In this document: in pieces, positions 25,442-35,257 of the stretch | Position numbering within the stretch: position 1 is the first letter of the stretch | Layout: every line of letters starts with the position of its first letter | Assembly (NCBI RefSeq): GCF_025231485.1 | Contig: NZ_CP104003.1 | Span: 2,418,001 to 2,482,000 of the forward strand | Origin: Salinirubellus salinus | Lineage (GTDB): Archaea > Halobacteriota > Halobacteria > Halobacteriales > Haloarculaceae | Length of the DNA: 64,000 nt | Direction: 5' to 3' | Position numbers and translations under genes: made by a program | The notes under the pieces: generated by a model | What the model was told of the DNA's origin: nothing | Seen by the model: only the letters and a program-made list of their open reading frames with translations | Databases searched by the model: none

Positions 25442-25570
25442 GCGGCCGGTCGAAGAGACCTCGGACGGGAACCCGCCCACGAGGTGGGCGACGCCTCGCG
25501 TTGGTTCCCGGTCTCCGGGCGACGAACCAACCTTGATAACCACAGGCGGCGAACCACCGACGGGATTGTT

Positions 25571-26707
25571 ATGGATATCGCCGATATCGCAGTTCGTGAC
25601 TCTGTCGAGGTAGACGCCGACACCCGTCTGGCGAAGGTCCGCTCGCTGTTCGAGCGCGAGAACCCGAAGGGCATCCTCGTGCTCGACGATGGGGCGTACG
25701 CGGGCGTCATCACCGAGCGCCAGCTGCTCTCCTCGCACGTCGAGGACGACACGAAGGCCAGCGTGATGATGAAGAACGCACCGCGGGTGGAGCGAACCGC
25801 CGACGTCCGCGAGGTGGCGCGGGTGCTCGTCGAGGGGGGCGTGAAGGTCGCCCCCGTCTTCGAGGCGAACAAGCTCTGGGGCATCGTCACGCAGGACGCC
25901 ATCCTCGAGGCCGTCCTCGAGAACCTGGACGTGCTCAGCGTCGACCAGATCGCGACCGACGAGGTCGTCACCCTCCGCGAGGACGACCGGGTCGGCCGCG
26001 CCATCAACCTCCTACGCGAGAACGGCATCTCCCGCCTGCCCGTCCTCGACGAGGACGGGCTGCTCTCGGGGATGCTCACCACCCACGACATCGTGGAGTT
26101 CGCCGTCCGCAACGAGGGGCGCACCACCACCGGGGACCGTGCGGGCGACTCCGAGCGGATGCTCGACATTCCCGTCTACGACATCATGAACAGCCCCGTC
26201 CAGACCATCGCGGCCAGCGCGACGGTCCGCGATGCCGTCGAGCGGATGCTGGAGAGCGACTACGCCGGCCTCGTCGTCGAGGACGAAGACGAGGAGATCG
26301 CGGGCATCCTCACCAAGACCGACGTGCTCCGCGCGCTCACGTACACCGAGGAGGAGCACATGGACGTCCAGATAACGAACATCGAGCTGCTGGACACGCT
26401 CGGGCGCGAGGAGGTGGTCACGAGCATCGAGGAGACCACCGACAAGTACGGCGAGATGCAGGTCCAGCACGCCCACGTCCGGTTCAACGAGCACAAGGAG
26501 AAGCTCCGCGGTACCCCGCTGGTCTACTGTCAGATCCGTCTCCGGACCAGCGTCGGACAGGTCGCCGGCACCGGCGAGGGCTACGGCGCCGAGTCGGCGT
26601 TCCGCGTCGCGCTCGACAAGCTCGAGCGCAACGTCATCGAGCTGAAGGGTGTGCAGGCCGACGAGGAGTACGAGGGACAGCTCCTGCGGAAGCTCGGCGA
26701 ACTGTAG
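25571..26707 (+). CDS. Four-CBS protein with C-terminal S30AE/HPF-like domain
   Basis: A 378-aa cytoplasmic protein. Four CBS motifs are visible (about residues 3-60, 68-122, 125-182 and 205-262), ending in ITERQLL, VTQDAIL, LTTHDIV and LTKTDVL. CBS pairs usually bind adenine nucleotides. The last 110 or so residues (VQITNIELLDTLGREEVVTS... to FRVALDKLERNVIELK) have the pattern of S30AE/HPF ribosome-hibernation domains: beta-alpha-beta-beta-beta-alpha with a closing DKLER helix. An energy-sensing ribosome-silencing role is therefore plausible, but it is inference. A TATA-like gataacc lies near 25533, about 35 bp before the ATG. Confidence 0.8.
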   Translation: MDIADIAVRDSVEVDADTRLAKVRSLFERENPKGILVLDDGAYAGVITERQLLSSHVEDDTKASVMMKNAPRVERTADVREVARVLVEGGVKVAPVFEANKLWGIVTQDAILEAVLENLDVLSVDQIATDEVVTLREDDRVGRAINLLRENGISRLPVLDEDGLLSGMLTTHDIVEFAVRNEGRTTTGDRAGDSERMLDIPVYDIMNSPVQTIAASATVRDAVERMLESDYAGLVVEDEDEEIAGILTKTDVLRALTYTEEEHMDVQITNIELLDTLGREEVVTSIEETTDKYGEMQVQHAHVRFNEHKEKLRGTPLVYCQIRLRTSVGQVAGTGEGYGAESAFRVALDKLERNVIELKGVQADEEYEGQLLRKLGEL

Positions 26708-26744
26708 CCTGTCGGGTCGGATCCCAGCTGCACCCTTGCGTCTC

Positions 26745-27455
26745 TCAGACCGGGTCCTCGACGCCGACGACGCCGTCGTCCGAGAGTTCGAAGCGCGCCG
26801 TACCGCCCGCCGGGAGCGAGCGGTGTTTCTCCAGCGTCGCCCGGCGATTGCCACCGCGGAACCGCTCCAGTCGGACGACGGCGGCCGACCAGTGGGTCAG
26901 GGTGTGGCCCCCGAGCGGTCGCACGCGCTCGGAGTCGCTGTCGGGGTCCGAGAACACCTGGTTCGTGATGACCACCGCGAGGTCGTGCTGGCGGGCCAGC
27001 GAGAGCAGGTGGGTCACCTGCCGAGTGACCGACCGGAGGGCGCTCCCGCCGTCGTCGCCGTCACGTTCGAGCCGGTAGAACCCGGTGGCGCTGTCCAGCA
27101 CGACCAGGTCGACGCTCGGGGCGAACTCCGCGGCGTCGCGGACGGCTTCCTCCTGTTCGGCGAAATCGAGCGCGTCGGTGATGATGATGCGCGAGGCGAC
27201 GTCGTCGACGGTCAGGTCGTCACCGCGCGCGGTCCGGGCCCGGGCGAGCTGCTCGAGCCGGTCGACCGAGAGCCCCTCCGTGTCGACGACGAGCGCGGTG
27301 CCGCCGCTGGCGGCCACCTCGACGGCCGCGGCGACGGCGAGGTTCGTCTTGCCCGCCGCCGGCGGGCCGTACACCTGCGTGACGGCGCCGCGCTCGAAGC
27401 CACCCCCCAGCAGGTCGTCGACGGTCGAACAGCCCGTCGGTACGGGTTCGCTCAC
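26745..27455 (-). CDS. radB: DNA repair and recombination protein RadB
   Basis: RecA-superfamily paralogue that assists RadA in archaeal homologous recombination. The 236-aa protein lacks the N-terminal HhH domain of RadA, as RadB should. It shows Walker A GPPAAGKTN, ALVVDTEG, Walker B SVDLVVLDSATGFY, and the C-terminal VVITNQVFSD and RPLGGHTLTHWS segments. I chose the GTG at 27455 because a TATA-like tttttata lies 22-30 bp upstream (27478-27485), consistent with a leaderless transcript. It is divergent from the RNase H-like gene, with starts 114 bp apart. Confidence 0.93.
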   Translation of the reverse strand: MSEPVPTGCSTVDDLLGGGFERGAVTQVYGPPAAGKTNLAVAAAVEVAASGGTALVVDTEGLSVDRLEQLARARTARGDDLTVDDVASRIIITDALDFAEQEEAVRDAAEFAPSVDLVVLDSATGFYRLERDGDDGGSALRSVTRQVTHLLSLARQHDLAVVITNQVFSDPDSDSERVRPLGGHTLTHWSAAVVRLERFRGGNRRATLEKHRSLPAGGTARFELSDDGVVGVEDPV

Positions 27456-27569
27456 GCCCGGAAGTTCGCCGTGCCGGTATAAAAACGCCCGCACAGCGCG
27501 GTCCGGTTCCGACCGGTCGTCGTCCCGGCCGGCGGCGGGCTTAAGCCCCATCCCGCGAACGCCGAGGTA

Positions 27570-28304
27570 GTGATCGTCGTCGCCACCGCCGACTTCGAGG
27601 TGTACCACGACGCCGTGGGCGAGTTGCGCGACCGCGGGGTCACGTTCACCACCGTCGAACCCGGGGACCCACTCCCCGAACGGACCACCGTGGTCGTCCT
27701 CGGCCCGGCCGACGAGGCGCCCGAGACGGGCGTGCCGGTGGTCCGCGCCACGCCCGACGAACCACGCCACGCCGTCGAGGAGGCGCTCGCACTCCTGCGG
27801 GGTGACGGTGGCCGGACCGTCGTCGGTATCGACCCCGGCGAGCGACCCGGCATCGCCGTCCTCTCCGGTGACACCGTCGTCGCCGCGTTCCGCGTCCCGC
27901 TGGCAGACACCGTCGAGACGGTCCGCGAGGAACTGGACGGGGCCGTCGACCCGGTCGTGCGCGTTGGCGACGGCGCGCGCCTCTACGGCGCCCGTATCGT
28001 CGACGCCCTCGACGACGTGCGGGTCGAACTGGTCGACGAGACCGGGTCCACGCCCTACCTCGGGCAGGGTGCCCGTGGGACCGGCGTCGGGGACATCCTC
28101 GCCGCGGTCAACATCGCACGGCTGGAGGGCGACCCCGTCGACTCGCGGGACGTGGAACCGACCGAGGGGGAGATACAGGTCGTCAAGAACCGGTCGCGCG
28201 AACGGTCGGCGGAGAACCGCGAACTCGACGCCGCGCTGGCCCGTCGGGTGGCGCTCGGGGAGCTGTCGCTGGAGGAGGCGATGGTGGAACACCGGGAGGA
28301 GTAG
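27570..28304 (+). CDS. RNase H-fold (RuvC/YqgF-like) protein, uncharacterised
   Basis: A 244-aa protein. The central segment VVGIDPGERPGIAVLSGDTV matches the first strand of RuvC/YqgF-type RNase H-fold nucleases, with the catalytic-type Asp in GIDPG. Further conserved-looking acidic residues lie in VELVDETGSTP and TGVGDILAAVNIA, where the resolvase family has its C-terminal Asp. The N-terminal 85 residues look like a separate small Rossmann-like unit. The start is a GTG at 27570; a TATA-like cttaagc lies about 30 bp upstream. It is divergent from radB, which suggests, but does not prove, a role in DNA recombination or repair. Confidence 0.65.
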   Translation: MIVVATADFEVYHDAVGELRDRGVTFTTVEPGDPLPERTTVVVLGPADEAPETGVPVVRATPDEPRHAVEEALALLRGDGGRTVVGIDPGERPGIAVLSGDTVVAAFRVPLADTVETVREELDGAVDPVVRVGDGARLYGARIVDALDDVRVELVDETGSTPYLGQGARGTGVGDILAAVNIARLEGDPVDSRDVEPTEGEIQVVKNRSRERSAENRELDAALARRVALGELSLEEAMVEHREE

Positions 28305-28370
28305 CGAGCGATATCGTCCGAACTGACGGGGCGAGAAGCCGTTTTGTCCACCGGCGTCGTACCGGCCGGC

Positions 28371-29345
28371 ATGTCGAGCACCGAGCGACCCGGCGTGAGC
28401 GAGACGACGGTTCCCGACGGTGTCCACGGCGACACCGACTGGGTCGACAGGGTGGCCTACCCGTTCGAGTCGCGCTGCGTGGCGCTCCCGCAGGGCGCGG
28501 TCCACTACGTCGACGAGGGGTCGGGGGCGGTTCGCGAGGAGGACACGGACGGCCCGACGCTCGTCTTCTTCCACGGGAACCCGACGTGGTCGTTCTGCTA
28601 CCGCCACCTGATCCGCGGGCTCCGTGACGAGTACCGCTGCGTGGCGATGGACTACCTCGGCTTCGGCCTCTCGGAGCACCCCGAGGGGTTCTCCTACCGG
28701 CCGTCGGCACACGCCGACGTGTTCGAGACGTTCGTCGAGGAGCTCGGGCTGACGGACGTCGTCCTCGTCGTCCAGGACTGGGGCGGCCCCATCGGGCTCT
28801 CGTACGCGGCCGATCACCCGGAGAACGTCGCCGGCCTCGTCGTCGTGAACACATGGGCGTGGCCCGTCGACGAGGAGTGGTGGTACCGCACCTTCTCGTG
28901 GGGGGCCGGCGGGCCGCTCGGGCGGGTGCTCTGCGAGCGGTTCAACGCCTTCGTCGAGGTGGTGATGCCCGCCGCGTACGGCGACCGCTCGAAACTGACG
29001 CCGGCCATCCACGAGCAGTATCGACGGGCGCTCCCGGCCGGGAAGCGCGAGGGGACGTGGGTGTTCCCCCGCGCCATCGTCGAGGAGACGCCGTGGCTGG
29101 AGGGGCTCTGGGACCGCATCGAGGGGCTGGAGGACCACCCGGCGCTCCTCCTGTGGGGGCTGGAGGACCCGGCGTTCGGCGCACAGCTCCCGGTCTGGGA
29201 GACGTTCTTCCGGGACGCGGAGACGCGCACGTTCCCCGACGCGGGTCACTACCTGCAGGAGGAGGTGGGCGAGGACCTCGTGGAGCCGATACGGGTGTTC
29301 GTGGCTGGCCCGTGCTCCCGGGGAGTCGACAGCGGAGGGACCTAG
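28371..29345 (+). CDS. Haloalkane dehalogenase-like alpha/beta hydrolase
   Basis: A 324-aa alpha/beta-hydrolase with features of haloalkane dehalogenases. HGNPTWSFCYR supplies the oxyanion hole, and VVQDWGGPIG carries the nucleophile Asp136 followed by the halide-stabilising Trp. WGLEDPAF probably carries the acid, and PDAGHYLQEE carries the base His293. Such enzymes hydrolyse carbon-halogen bonds, though natural substrates are mostly unknown. The stop codon overlaps that of larC on the opposite strand (29342-29345). A second, less canonical relative lies at 13.5-14.3 kb. Confidence 0.85.
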   Translation: MSSTERPGVSETTVPDGVHGDTDWVDRVAYPFESRCVALPQGAVHYVDEGSGAVREEDTDGPTLVFFHGNPTWSFCYRHLIRGLRDEYRCVAMDYLGFGLSEHPEGFSYRPSAHADVFETFVEELGLTDVVLVVQDWGGPIGLSYAADHPENVAGLVVVNTWAWPVDEEWWYRTFSWGAGGPLGRVLCERFNAFVEVVMPAAYGDRSKLTPAIHEQYRRALPAGKREGTWVFPRAIVEETPWLEGLWDRIEGLEDHPALLLWGLEDPAFGAQLPVWETFFRDAETRTFPDAGHYLQEEVGEDLVEPIRVFVAGPCSRGVDSGGT

Positions 29346-30961
29346 TCCCGCAGTTCGGTCGGCAGGACGAACCGACCCTCCTCGCGGGGGAACGCGAGCA
29401 CGTCGGTGACCGCGTCGACCGGGAGCGGCCCGTAGAGGTGCGGGAAGGCCCGCCCGTCGCCCTCCTCGTACCGGACGTCCCCGAGGCACGTCCGGTCGAC
29501 GACCACCAGCAGCGGCTCCGCGTCCCCGGCGTGGTTGTACTGGGCGACGGCGAGCACGGCGTCGGCCGGCGAGAGGTGGACGAATCCCTGCGCGTCGAGC
29601 GACGGCGGCCGGTACTCCCCGTTCGTCCGGCGGGCCTCCCAGTCCTCCGCGTCGACGACGTGGAGCAGTGACTCCTCGAGCGCCCCGCCCTCGCGGGCCG
29701 CCGCCTCTGCGCGCCGCCTGACCTCGCGGACCGCCAGTCCCGTCTCCTGCGCCACCTCGAGTGCGTCGTCGTGTTCGGCGCTCACGTCGTACACCTCACC
29801 GTCGGCGTCGCTCGCCACCTTCACCGTCACCTCGTACCCCTCGCCCTCGACCTCCAGTTCGACCGTCTCGTAGCGTCGCTCGGCGACCCAGCGGTGGCGC
29901 GCGCCCGAGTCACGTACCCCGAGCGTCCCCGTCTCCTCCGCGAGTCGGCGGGCGACGCGTTCGACGTCCTCGGGCCGGACGATGACCTTCACGAGGTGGC
30001 CCGGTCGGGACTTCTTCATCGTCGCCGGGAGCACCGAGACGTCCCGGGCACCGGCGGCCGTCAGGGTCTCCTGCAGGGCCCCGAGTGTCTCGGGCGTCGC
30101 GTCGTCGAGGTTCGTCTCCAGCACCCGGATGTCCTCCGTCGTGAGCGACCCCTCGCTCTCGCCGACGGTGGCTCGTAGCACGTTGGGGCGGTCCGGGAAC
30201 TCCCACCCGCCGGCGCCGTAGCCGGCCCGCTCCACCCGAAGCGGAGGGAGCGTCTCGACGCCCTCGGCGAAGTGCGCGAGGATGGCCGCCCCCGTCGGGG
30301 TGAGGAGTTCGGCCTCGACGGGGCCGCCCTGCAGGTCCCACGAGGCGCGAGCGGCGACGTTGACGACGGCGGGCGCGGGGATCGGGTAGGTCCCGTGGCT
30401 CATCGCCACCTCGCCGTCGCCGGCCGAGACCGGCGTGGTGACGACGCGGTCGAGTCCGAGGTCCTCGAACAGGAGCGCCGCCCCGACCACGTCCGCGATG
30501 GCGTCGTCGGCACCCACCTCGTGGAAGTGGGTCGCCTCGAGGTCGGTGCCGTGGACCTCGCTCTCGGCCTCGCCGAGGATGCGGAAGACGGCCGTCGCGT
30601 CGGCCTCGACGGACTCGGGGAGGTCCATCGCCTCGACGATGTCGAGGACCTCGCGGTACGAACGGTGCGGGCCGTGACCCTCGGCGTGGTCCGGGTGATG
30701 GTCGTGGTCGTCGTGCGAGTGGTCGTGTGAGTGGTCGTGTGAGTGGTCGTGCGAGTGTCCCTCCTCACCCTCCAGCAGCACGTCCACGGTGGTCGCGAGG
30801 ATGCCGTTCTTCTCTGTCTCGCCGATCGCGTAGCGGACCGAGAGCGTCTCGCTCTCCTCCACGGGCGCGAGGGCGTCGGGGTCGGCGCCGGCCGCGAGCA
30901 GGGCGGCCAGTATCATGTCTCCGGCGGCACCCATCCGGCCGTCGAACGCGAGCGTCTTCAT
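29342..30961 (-). CDS. larC: LarC nickel-insertion protein fused to a DUF952 domain
   Basis: LarC inserts nickel into the pincer cofactor (NPN) of lactate racemase-type enzymes. The first 430 or so residues are LarC-like: [65 protein letters not shown] and [11 protein letters not shown] His-rich stretch (residues about 69-97, HSHDHSHD repeats) probably binds nickel. The last 105 or so residues ([20 protein letters not shown] to LPTELRD) are a DUF952 domain, normally a stand-alone protein. No frameshift is needed, unlike bacterial larC1/larC2. No larA, larB or larE is visible in the window. Confidence 0.85.
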   Translation of the reverse strand: MKTLAFDGRMGAAGDMILAALLAAGADPDALAPVEESETLSVRYAIGETEKNGILATTVDVLLEGEEGHSHDHSHDHSHDHSHDDHDHHPDHAEGHGPHRSYREVLDIVEAMDLPESVEADATAVFRILGEAESEVHGTDLEATHFHEVGADDAIADVVGAALLFEDLGLDRVVTTPVSAGDGEVAMSHGTYPIPAPAVVNVAARASWDLQGGPVEAELLTPTGAAILAHFAEGVETLPPLRVERAGYGAGGWEFPDRPNVLRATVGESEGSLTTEDIRVLETNLDDATPETLGALQETLTAAGARDVSVLPATMKKSRPGHLVKVIVRPEDVERVARRLAEETGTLGVRDSGARHRWVAERRYETVELEVEGEGYEVTVKVASDADGEVYDVSAEHDDALEVAQETGLAVREVRRRAEAAAREGGALEESLLHVVDAEDWEARRTNGEYRPPSLDAQGFVHLSPADAVLAVAQYNHAGDAEPLLVVVDRTCLGDVRYEEGDGRAFPHLYGPLPVDAVTDVLAFPREEGRFVLPTELRD

Positions 30962-31284
30962 GCCCAGAGGGCGGCGGGGCGGGGAGAAAACGGTTCGGCT
31001 CGCCGCCGGCGGTCGCACCCCGGCGAGGGCCGGCACCCGTTCGACCACCGACCGTCGCGGCGTGCCGTCTCGGGTCGAGCGTGCTCGGGGCCCCCGGAGT
31101 GCTGGCCCGTCGACACGTGCGGCGGGGGTGGAGACGGCCGAAGAAGCGCTGGAGACGGTCGAAACCGCCACCCGCCGTCCCCGTGTCACGATGTCGCACA
31201 GTTGTCACTCGTCCGACGCACGGCGTCCGTGTGAACGGAAGACATATCCCCACCGCGGGCCGTCTTTCGATACATCCACACACC
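30962..31284. other. Divergent intergenic region larC/cdcH
   Basis: About 323 bp between two divergent starts. A TATA-like gacatatcc (about 31238-31246) would give cdcH a short leader. I see no other gene; open frames here lack protein-like composition. Confidence 0.45.
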
Positions 31285-33507
31285 ATGAACGAGGTTCAAC
31301 TGGAGGTGGCGAAGGCGTACCCGAACGACTCGGGACGCGGCATCGCCCGCCTCGATCCGGACACGCTGTTACACCTGAAGTTGAGTCCGGGTGACATCAT
31401 CGAGATCGAAGGTGCGGACCGGACCGCCGCGAAGGTGTGGCGGGCCGACCGGCAGGACTGGAACACCGACACGGTCCGCATCGACGGGTTCACCCGACAG
31501 AACGCCGACGTCGGCATCGGCGAGCGCGTCACCATCCGCAAGGCCGAGGCGACGAAGGCCGAGAAACTCGTCCTCGCGCCGCCCGAGGAGGCGAGCGTCC
31601 AGTTCGGCTCCGACGCGGCCGGCATGGTCAAGCGCCAGATACTGAAACGGCCGGTCGTCGAGCGCGACATCGTCCCCGTGATGTCCTCGACGAACCACCC
31701 GTTCATGCGCTCGCCGGGACAGGCCATCCCGCTCATCGCCGTCGAGACCGAGCCCGAGGGGGTCGTCCTCGTGACCGAGGACACAGAGGTGGAACTCCGC
31801 GAGGAGCCCATCTCCGGCTTCGAGAAGACCGGCGGTGGCATCACGTACGAGGACATCGGCGGCCTGCAGAACGAGATCCAGCGGGTCCGGGAGATGGTCG
31901 AACTCCCGATGAAGCACCCGCAGATCTTCAAGAAACTCGGCATCGAGCCGCCACAGGGGGTCCTCCTGCACGGCCCGCCCGGCACCGGGAAGACCCTGCT
32001 GGCGAAGGCCGTCGCCAACGAGACGTCCGCGAGTTTCTTCTCCATCGCGGGCCCGGAGATCATCTCCAAGTACTACGGCGAATCGGAGCAACAGCTCCGC
32101 GAGATATTCGAGGACGCCAGCGAGGAGTCACCCGCCATCATCTTCATCGACGAACTGGACTCCATCGCCCCGAAGCGCGAGGACGTGACCGGGGAGGTCG
32201 AACGCCGCGTCGTCGCCCAGCTCCTGACGATGATGGACGGGCTGGAGTCGCGTGGACAGGTCATCGTCATCGCCGCGACGAACCGGGTCGACAGCGTCGA
32301 CCCCGCCCTGCGCCGGCCGGGCCGGTTCGACCGCGAGATCGAGATCGGCGTCCCGGACGAGGTGGGTCGCAACGAGATCCTCCAGATCCACACGCGCGGG
32401 ATGCCGCTCAGCGACGACGTCTCGCTCGAACACCTCGCCGACGAGACCCACGGCTTCGTCGGCGCCGACATCGAGAGCCTGACCAAGGAGGCCGCGATGA
32501 AGGCGCTCCGGCGCTACCTCCCGGAGATAGACCTGGACGAGGAGGACATCCCGCCGAGCCTCATCGACCGGATGATCATCAAGCGCGAGGACTTCCGCGG
32601 CGCACTCTCGGAGGTCAGCCCCAGCGCCATGCGCGAGGTGCTCGTCGAGCTCCCGAAGATCAGCTGGGACGACGTCGGCGGCCTCGACGACGCGAAGGGA
32701 CAGGTCAAGGAGTCGGTCGAGTGGCCGATGAACTCCCCCGAGAAGTTCGAGCGGATGGGCGTCACCCCGCCGTCGGGCGTGTTGCTGTACGGCCCGCCCG
32801 GCACGGGCAAGACGCTGATGGCCAAAGCGGTCGCCAACGAGACGAACGCGAACTTCATCTCGGTGCGTGGCCCGCAGCTGCTCTCGAAGTGGGTGGGTGA
32901 GTCCGAGAAGGCCATCCGCCAGACCTTCCGCAAGGCACGACAGGTGGCCCCGACGGTCATCTTCTTCGACGAGCTCGACTCGCTCGCGCCCGGCCGCGGC
33001 GGCGACATGGGCTCGAACGTCTCCGAGCGCGTCGTCAACCAGCTCCTCACGGAACTGGACGGCCTCGAGGAGATGGAGGACGTGATGGTCATCGGCGCCA
33101 CGAACCGGCCGGACATGATCGACCCCGCCCTCATCCGCTCGGGGCGGTTCGACCGGCTGGTCTACATCGGCGAACCGGAACTGGAGGGCCGCGAGCAGAT
33201 CCTCCGCATCCACACGCAGAACTCACCGCTCGCCCCGGACGTGAGCCTGCGTGAACTCGCGGAGATCACCGGCGGCTACGTCGGTTCGGACCTCGAGTCC
33301 ATCGCCCGCGAGGCCGCCATCGAGGCGCTCCGCGAGTCCGACGACGCCGAGGAGGTCGAGATGCGTCACTTCCGCAAGGCGCTCGAGTCCGTGCGGCCGA
33401 CCATCACCGACGACATCCGCGACTACTACGAGAACATCGAGGACGAGTTCCGTGGCGGCGCACCGGAACAGCGGAGTCGGAGCAGCGGACGGATCGGGTT
33501 CCAGTAG
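31285..33507 (+). CDS. cdcH: CDC48/VCP-type AAA ATPase (CdcH)
   Basis: Archaeal p97/Cdc48 homologue, a hexameric unfoldase. The 740-aa protein has the double-psi barrel N domain (about residues 1-180, [23 protein letters not shown]) and two AAA modules. D1 has [32 protein letters not shown] and [10 protein letters not shown]2 has [33 protein letters not shown] and IRSGRFDRL. The C-terminal tail is Gly/Arg/Ser-rich and ends SGRIGFQ. It may work with the proteasome as a second unfoldase alongside PAN. Confidence 0.95.
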   Translation: MNEVQLEVAKAYPNDSGRGIARLDPDTLLHLKLSPGDIIEIEGADRTAAKVWRADRQDWNTDTVRIDGFTRQNADVGIGERVTIRKAEATKAEKLVLAPPEEASVQFGSDAAGMVKRQILKRPVVERDIVPVMSSTNHPFMRSPGQAIPLIAVETEPEGVVLVTEDTEVELREEPISGFEKTGGGITYEDIGGLQNEIQRVREMVELPMKHPQIFKKLGIEPPQGVLLHGPPGTGKTLLAKAVANETSASFFSIAGPEIISKYYGESEQQLREIFEDASEESPAIIFIDELDSIAPKREDVTGEVERRVVAQLLTMMDGLESRGQVIVIAATNRVDSVDPALRRPGRFDREIEIGVPDEVGRNEILQIHTRGMPLSDDVSLEHLADETHGFVGADIESLTKEAAMKALRRYLPEIDLDEEDIPPSLIDRMIIKREDFRGALSEVSPSAMREVLVELPKISWDDVGGLDDAKGQVKESVEWPMNSPEKFERMGVTPPSGVLLYGPPGTGKTLMAKAVANETNANFISVRGPQLLSKWVGESEKAIRQTFRKARQVAPTVIFFDELDSLAPGRGGDMGSNVSERVVNQLLTELDGLEEMEDVMVIGATNRPDMIDPALIRSGRFDRLVYIGEPELEGREQILRIHTQNSPLAPDVSLRELAEITGGYVGSDLESIAREAAIEALRESDDAEEVEMRHFRKALESVRPTITDDIRDYYENIEDEFRGGAPEQRSRSSGRIGFQ

Positions 33508-33670
33508 CCGACCAAACGTTTTCGCTCGGGTTCGCTCGCTCTACTCGCGAGAAACTTTGGAGTCAAAAACGGCGCGCACTCCGTTCGTCCCGGGGGGGTG
33601 TGCCCGTCCGTACCGCCGCCGCACAGCCTCCACGACAGTACCGCACCGCGACCGCACCGCCTCGTTCCGC

Positions 33671-33841
33671 TCAGACCGCCACGATGTGTGATCTCAGTTC
33701 CTCGACCATCTCGTCGTCCAGGTCGAGGTCCGGGTGTTCCTTCGCCGCGTGTTGCTCCGCCTGTGCCAGTATCTCGTCGTCGCTGATGCCCTCGATGGTG
33801 GCGTCACAGCCGTCCACGATACACTCGAGTCTTCTCGTCAT
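33671..33841 (-). CDS. DUF1059 family small protein
   Basis: A 56-aa acidic protein, MTRRLECIVDGCDATIEGIS..., with the family pattern of DUF1059: CxxxxCxxxI with two cysteines (Cys7 and Cys12), then EILAQAEQHAAKEHPDL with a conserved His pair, and a C-terminal helix. A TATA-like cttaac (minus strand, 33872-33877) is about 31 bp before the ATG. A perfect 8-bp inverted repeat (CCGACGCT/AGCGTCGG, 33846-33866) lies between the two. The function of DUF1059 is unknown. Confidence 0.8.
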   Translation of the reverse strand: MTRRLECIVDGCDATIEGISDDEILAQAEQHAAKEHPDLDLDDEMVEELRSHIVAV

Positions 33842-33845
33842 CTGC

Positions 33846-33866
33846 CCGACGCTAGTGGAGCGTCGG
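33846..33866. promoter_or_regulatory. Inverted repeat in the DUF1059 gene promoter
   Basis: CCGACGCT-agtgg-AGCGTCGG, 8-bp perfect arms. It sits between the TATA-like box and the start codon of the DUF1059 gene, where a repressor would block initiation. Confidence 0.45.
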
Positions 33867-33939
33867 AGGAGTTAAGTCCGTCGGATGGTAACATGTGTCG
33901 AGATATTCGGGGATGGCGGAGCGTCGCGCGAGAGACGTG

Positions 33940-33957
33940 TAATATTTCCGAATATTA
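33940..33957. promoter_or_regulatory. AT-rich palindrome TAATATT-TCCG-AATATTA
   Basis: A perfect 7-bp inverted repeat with a 4-nt spacer, in sharp contrast to the GC-rich surroundings. It lies between the DUF1059 gene and the first tandem Bat-type regulator. It could be a divergent TATA region or an operator. Confidence 0.45.
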
Positions 33958-34117
33958 TGGCGGTGCCGGAACGTCCGACGACGAAATCACCCAACGGGAG
34001 ACGGACAGGTCGGTCTGTAGAGGTAGTCGGTTTTTGATTACGTCGGCGGAACGTGTCGGTAGCGAACGACACCCCGCGCCGGTGCGAGCGACCCCCCGTC
34101 CGGCACGCCCTCACACC

Positions 34118-34852
34118 ATGGACGACACCCACCCGACTGGCGACCGGCCCTCGGTGACGGAGCTCACGTTCACCACGACCGACGACAGCTACCCGCTGGT
34201 CGCCCTCACGACGCAGCTCGACGCCACCGTCACCATCCTCGACTGGACCCAGTCGACGACCGGCACGTGCCCGACGTCGTGGTTCGTCTGCGTCTCGTCT
34301 GCAGACCCGGACTCGGCCCTCGAGGTGCTCCGGGGCGGCGAGCGCACGGAGTCCGTGGCGCTCCTCGACCACCGCGCCGACGAGTCGCTCGTCGAGATGA
34401 CGGTCACCGACTCCGTCGCCCGGACGGTCGGCGACGCGGGGGCACTCCTCTGGCGCGTCGGGGCGGCCGACGGTGAGGGGACTGCCACCGTCCTCGTCCC
34501 ACCGGTCGCCGACGCCGAGACGGTGGCCGAGCACGTCCACCGGGAGCACCCCTCGCTCGACCTCACCTCCATCGTGACCCACCCGGTCACCCGGACGTTC
34601 CTCACCCGCCGGAGCTTCCAGCACTCCCTCGAGGACGAGCTGACCGAGCGCCAGTGGGAGGCGCTCCGGCTCGCCTACGAGGGGGGCTACTTCGAGCGGC
34701 CGCGAGAGGCGACACAGAGCGGCGTCGCGACCGAGATGGGCATCAGCCAGGAGACCGTGAGCCAGCACCTCCGGGCGGCCCAGCGCCGACTCCTCCAGGT
34801 GGTCTTCGACGAGGGCCTGCTCCACGGCAGCGACAGCGAGACGGCGGAGTGA
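34118..34852 (+). CDS. Bat-type (HTH_10) transcriptional regulator, paralogue 1
   Basis: A 244-aa regulator. The C-terminal HTH_10 domain reads LTERQWEALRLAYEGGYFER, then a recognition region with ATEMGISQETVSQHLRAAQRRLL. The N-terminal 170 residues form the sensor half typical of these haloarchaeal proteins (ELTFTTTDDSYPLVALTTQL, then VTDSVARTVGDAGALLWRV). The ATG at 34118 follows the pattern MxDT...LxFTxxDDxYPLV shared with the next gene. The long leader and AT-rich palindrome upstream may carry regulation. Target genes are unknown. Confidence 0.85.
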   Translation: MDDTHPTGDRPSVTELTFTTTDDSYPLVALTTQLDATVTILDWTQSTTGTCPTSWFVCVSSADPDSALEVLRGGERTESVALLDHRADESLVEMTVTDSVARTVGDAGALLWRVGAADGEGTATVLVPPVADAETVAEHVHREHPSLDLTSIVTHPVTRTFLTRRSFQHSLEDELTERQWEALRLAYEGGYFERPREATQSGVATEMGISQETVSQHLRAAQRRLLQVVFDEGLLHGSDSETAE

Positions 34853-35257
34853 GCGGCCGGACCCCTACGTAGTGGCCAGACCGTTATGACCGCCGGTGGT
34901 GAGATAGGCACGCGCGACGTGGCTCCCGACGACCGGCCGGCCGTGGTGTCCCCACGTCCTCGTGGCGTGGGGCCGGGTGGCACCCACGGCGACGGACCGG
35001 CCGTCGGGCCGGGCGGCCACCGAAGCGCGCCACCGCTGGCGCTCGCCGGCGGCGACCAGCCCCCCCTCGACGTCGACACTCGCCCAGCGCCGGCAGCGGG
35101 CGCCCGACGCCCACCAGTATCTAGAGGCCCACAACTTATATTCACCGGGTGATTAGATGGTACGAACCCCCGCTGTCCCTCGGCTGTCCCCTGTCGTGTC
35201 CCGCCCCGACGCGTGGAGACGCGGCCGGCACCCCACGGCTGCTCACCCCTCGTACCC
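34853..35257. other. Intergenic stretch between the two tandem regulators
   Basis: About 405 bp. A TATA-like acttatattc (35133-35142) could drive the second regulator with a leader of roughly 90 nt. An 88-codon open frame from 34886 has Pro/Gly-rich, non-acidic composition and is not convincing. I see nothing else. Confidence 0.5.

Noticed and set aside
30715-30765. Tandem gtggtcgtgtga-like repeat
   Set aside because: It codes for the His-Asp-rich loop of LarC (HSHDHSHD), so it is a coding microsatellite rather than an independent element.
34886-35152. 88-codon open frame between the tandem regulators
   Set aside because: The composition is Gly/Pro/Arg-rich, with no acidic bias or recognisable pattern. 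It is probably a chance frame in GC-rich DNA.
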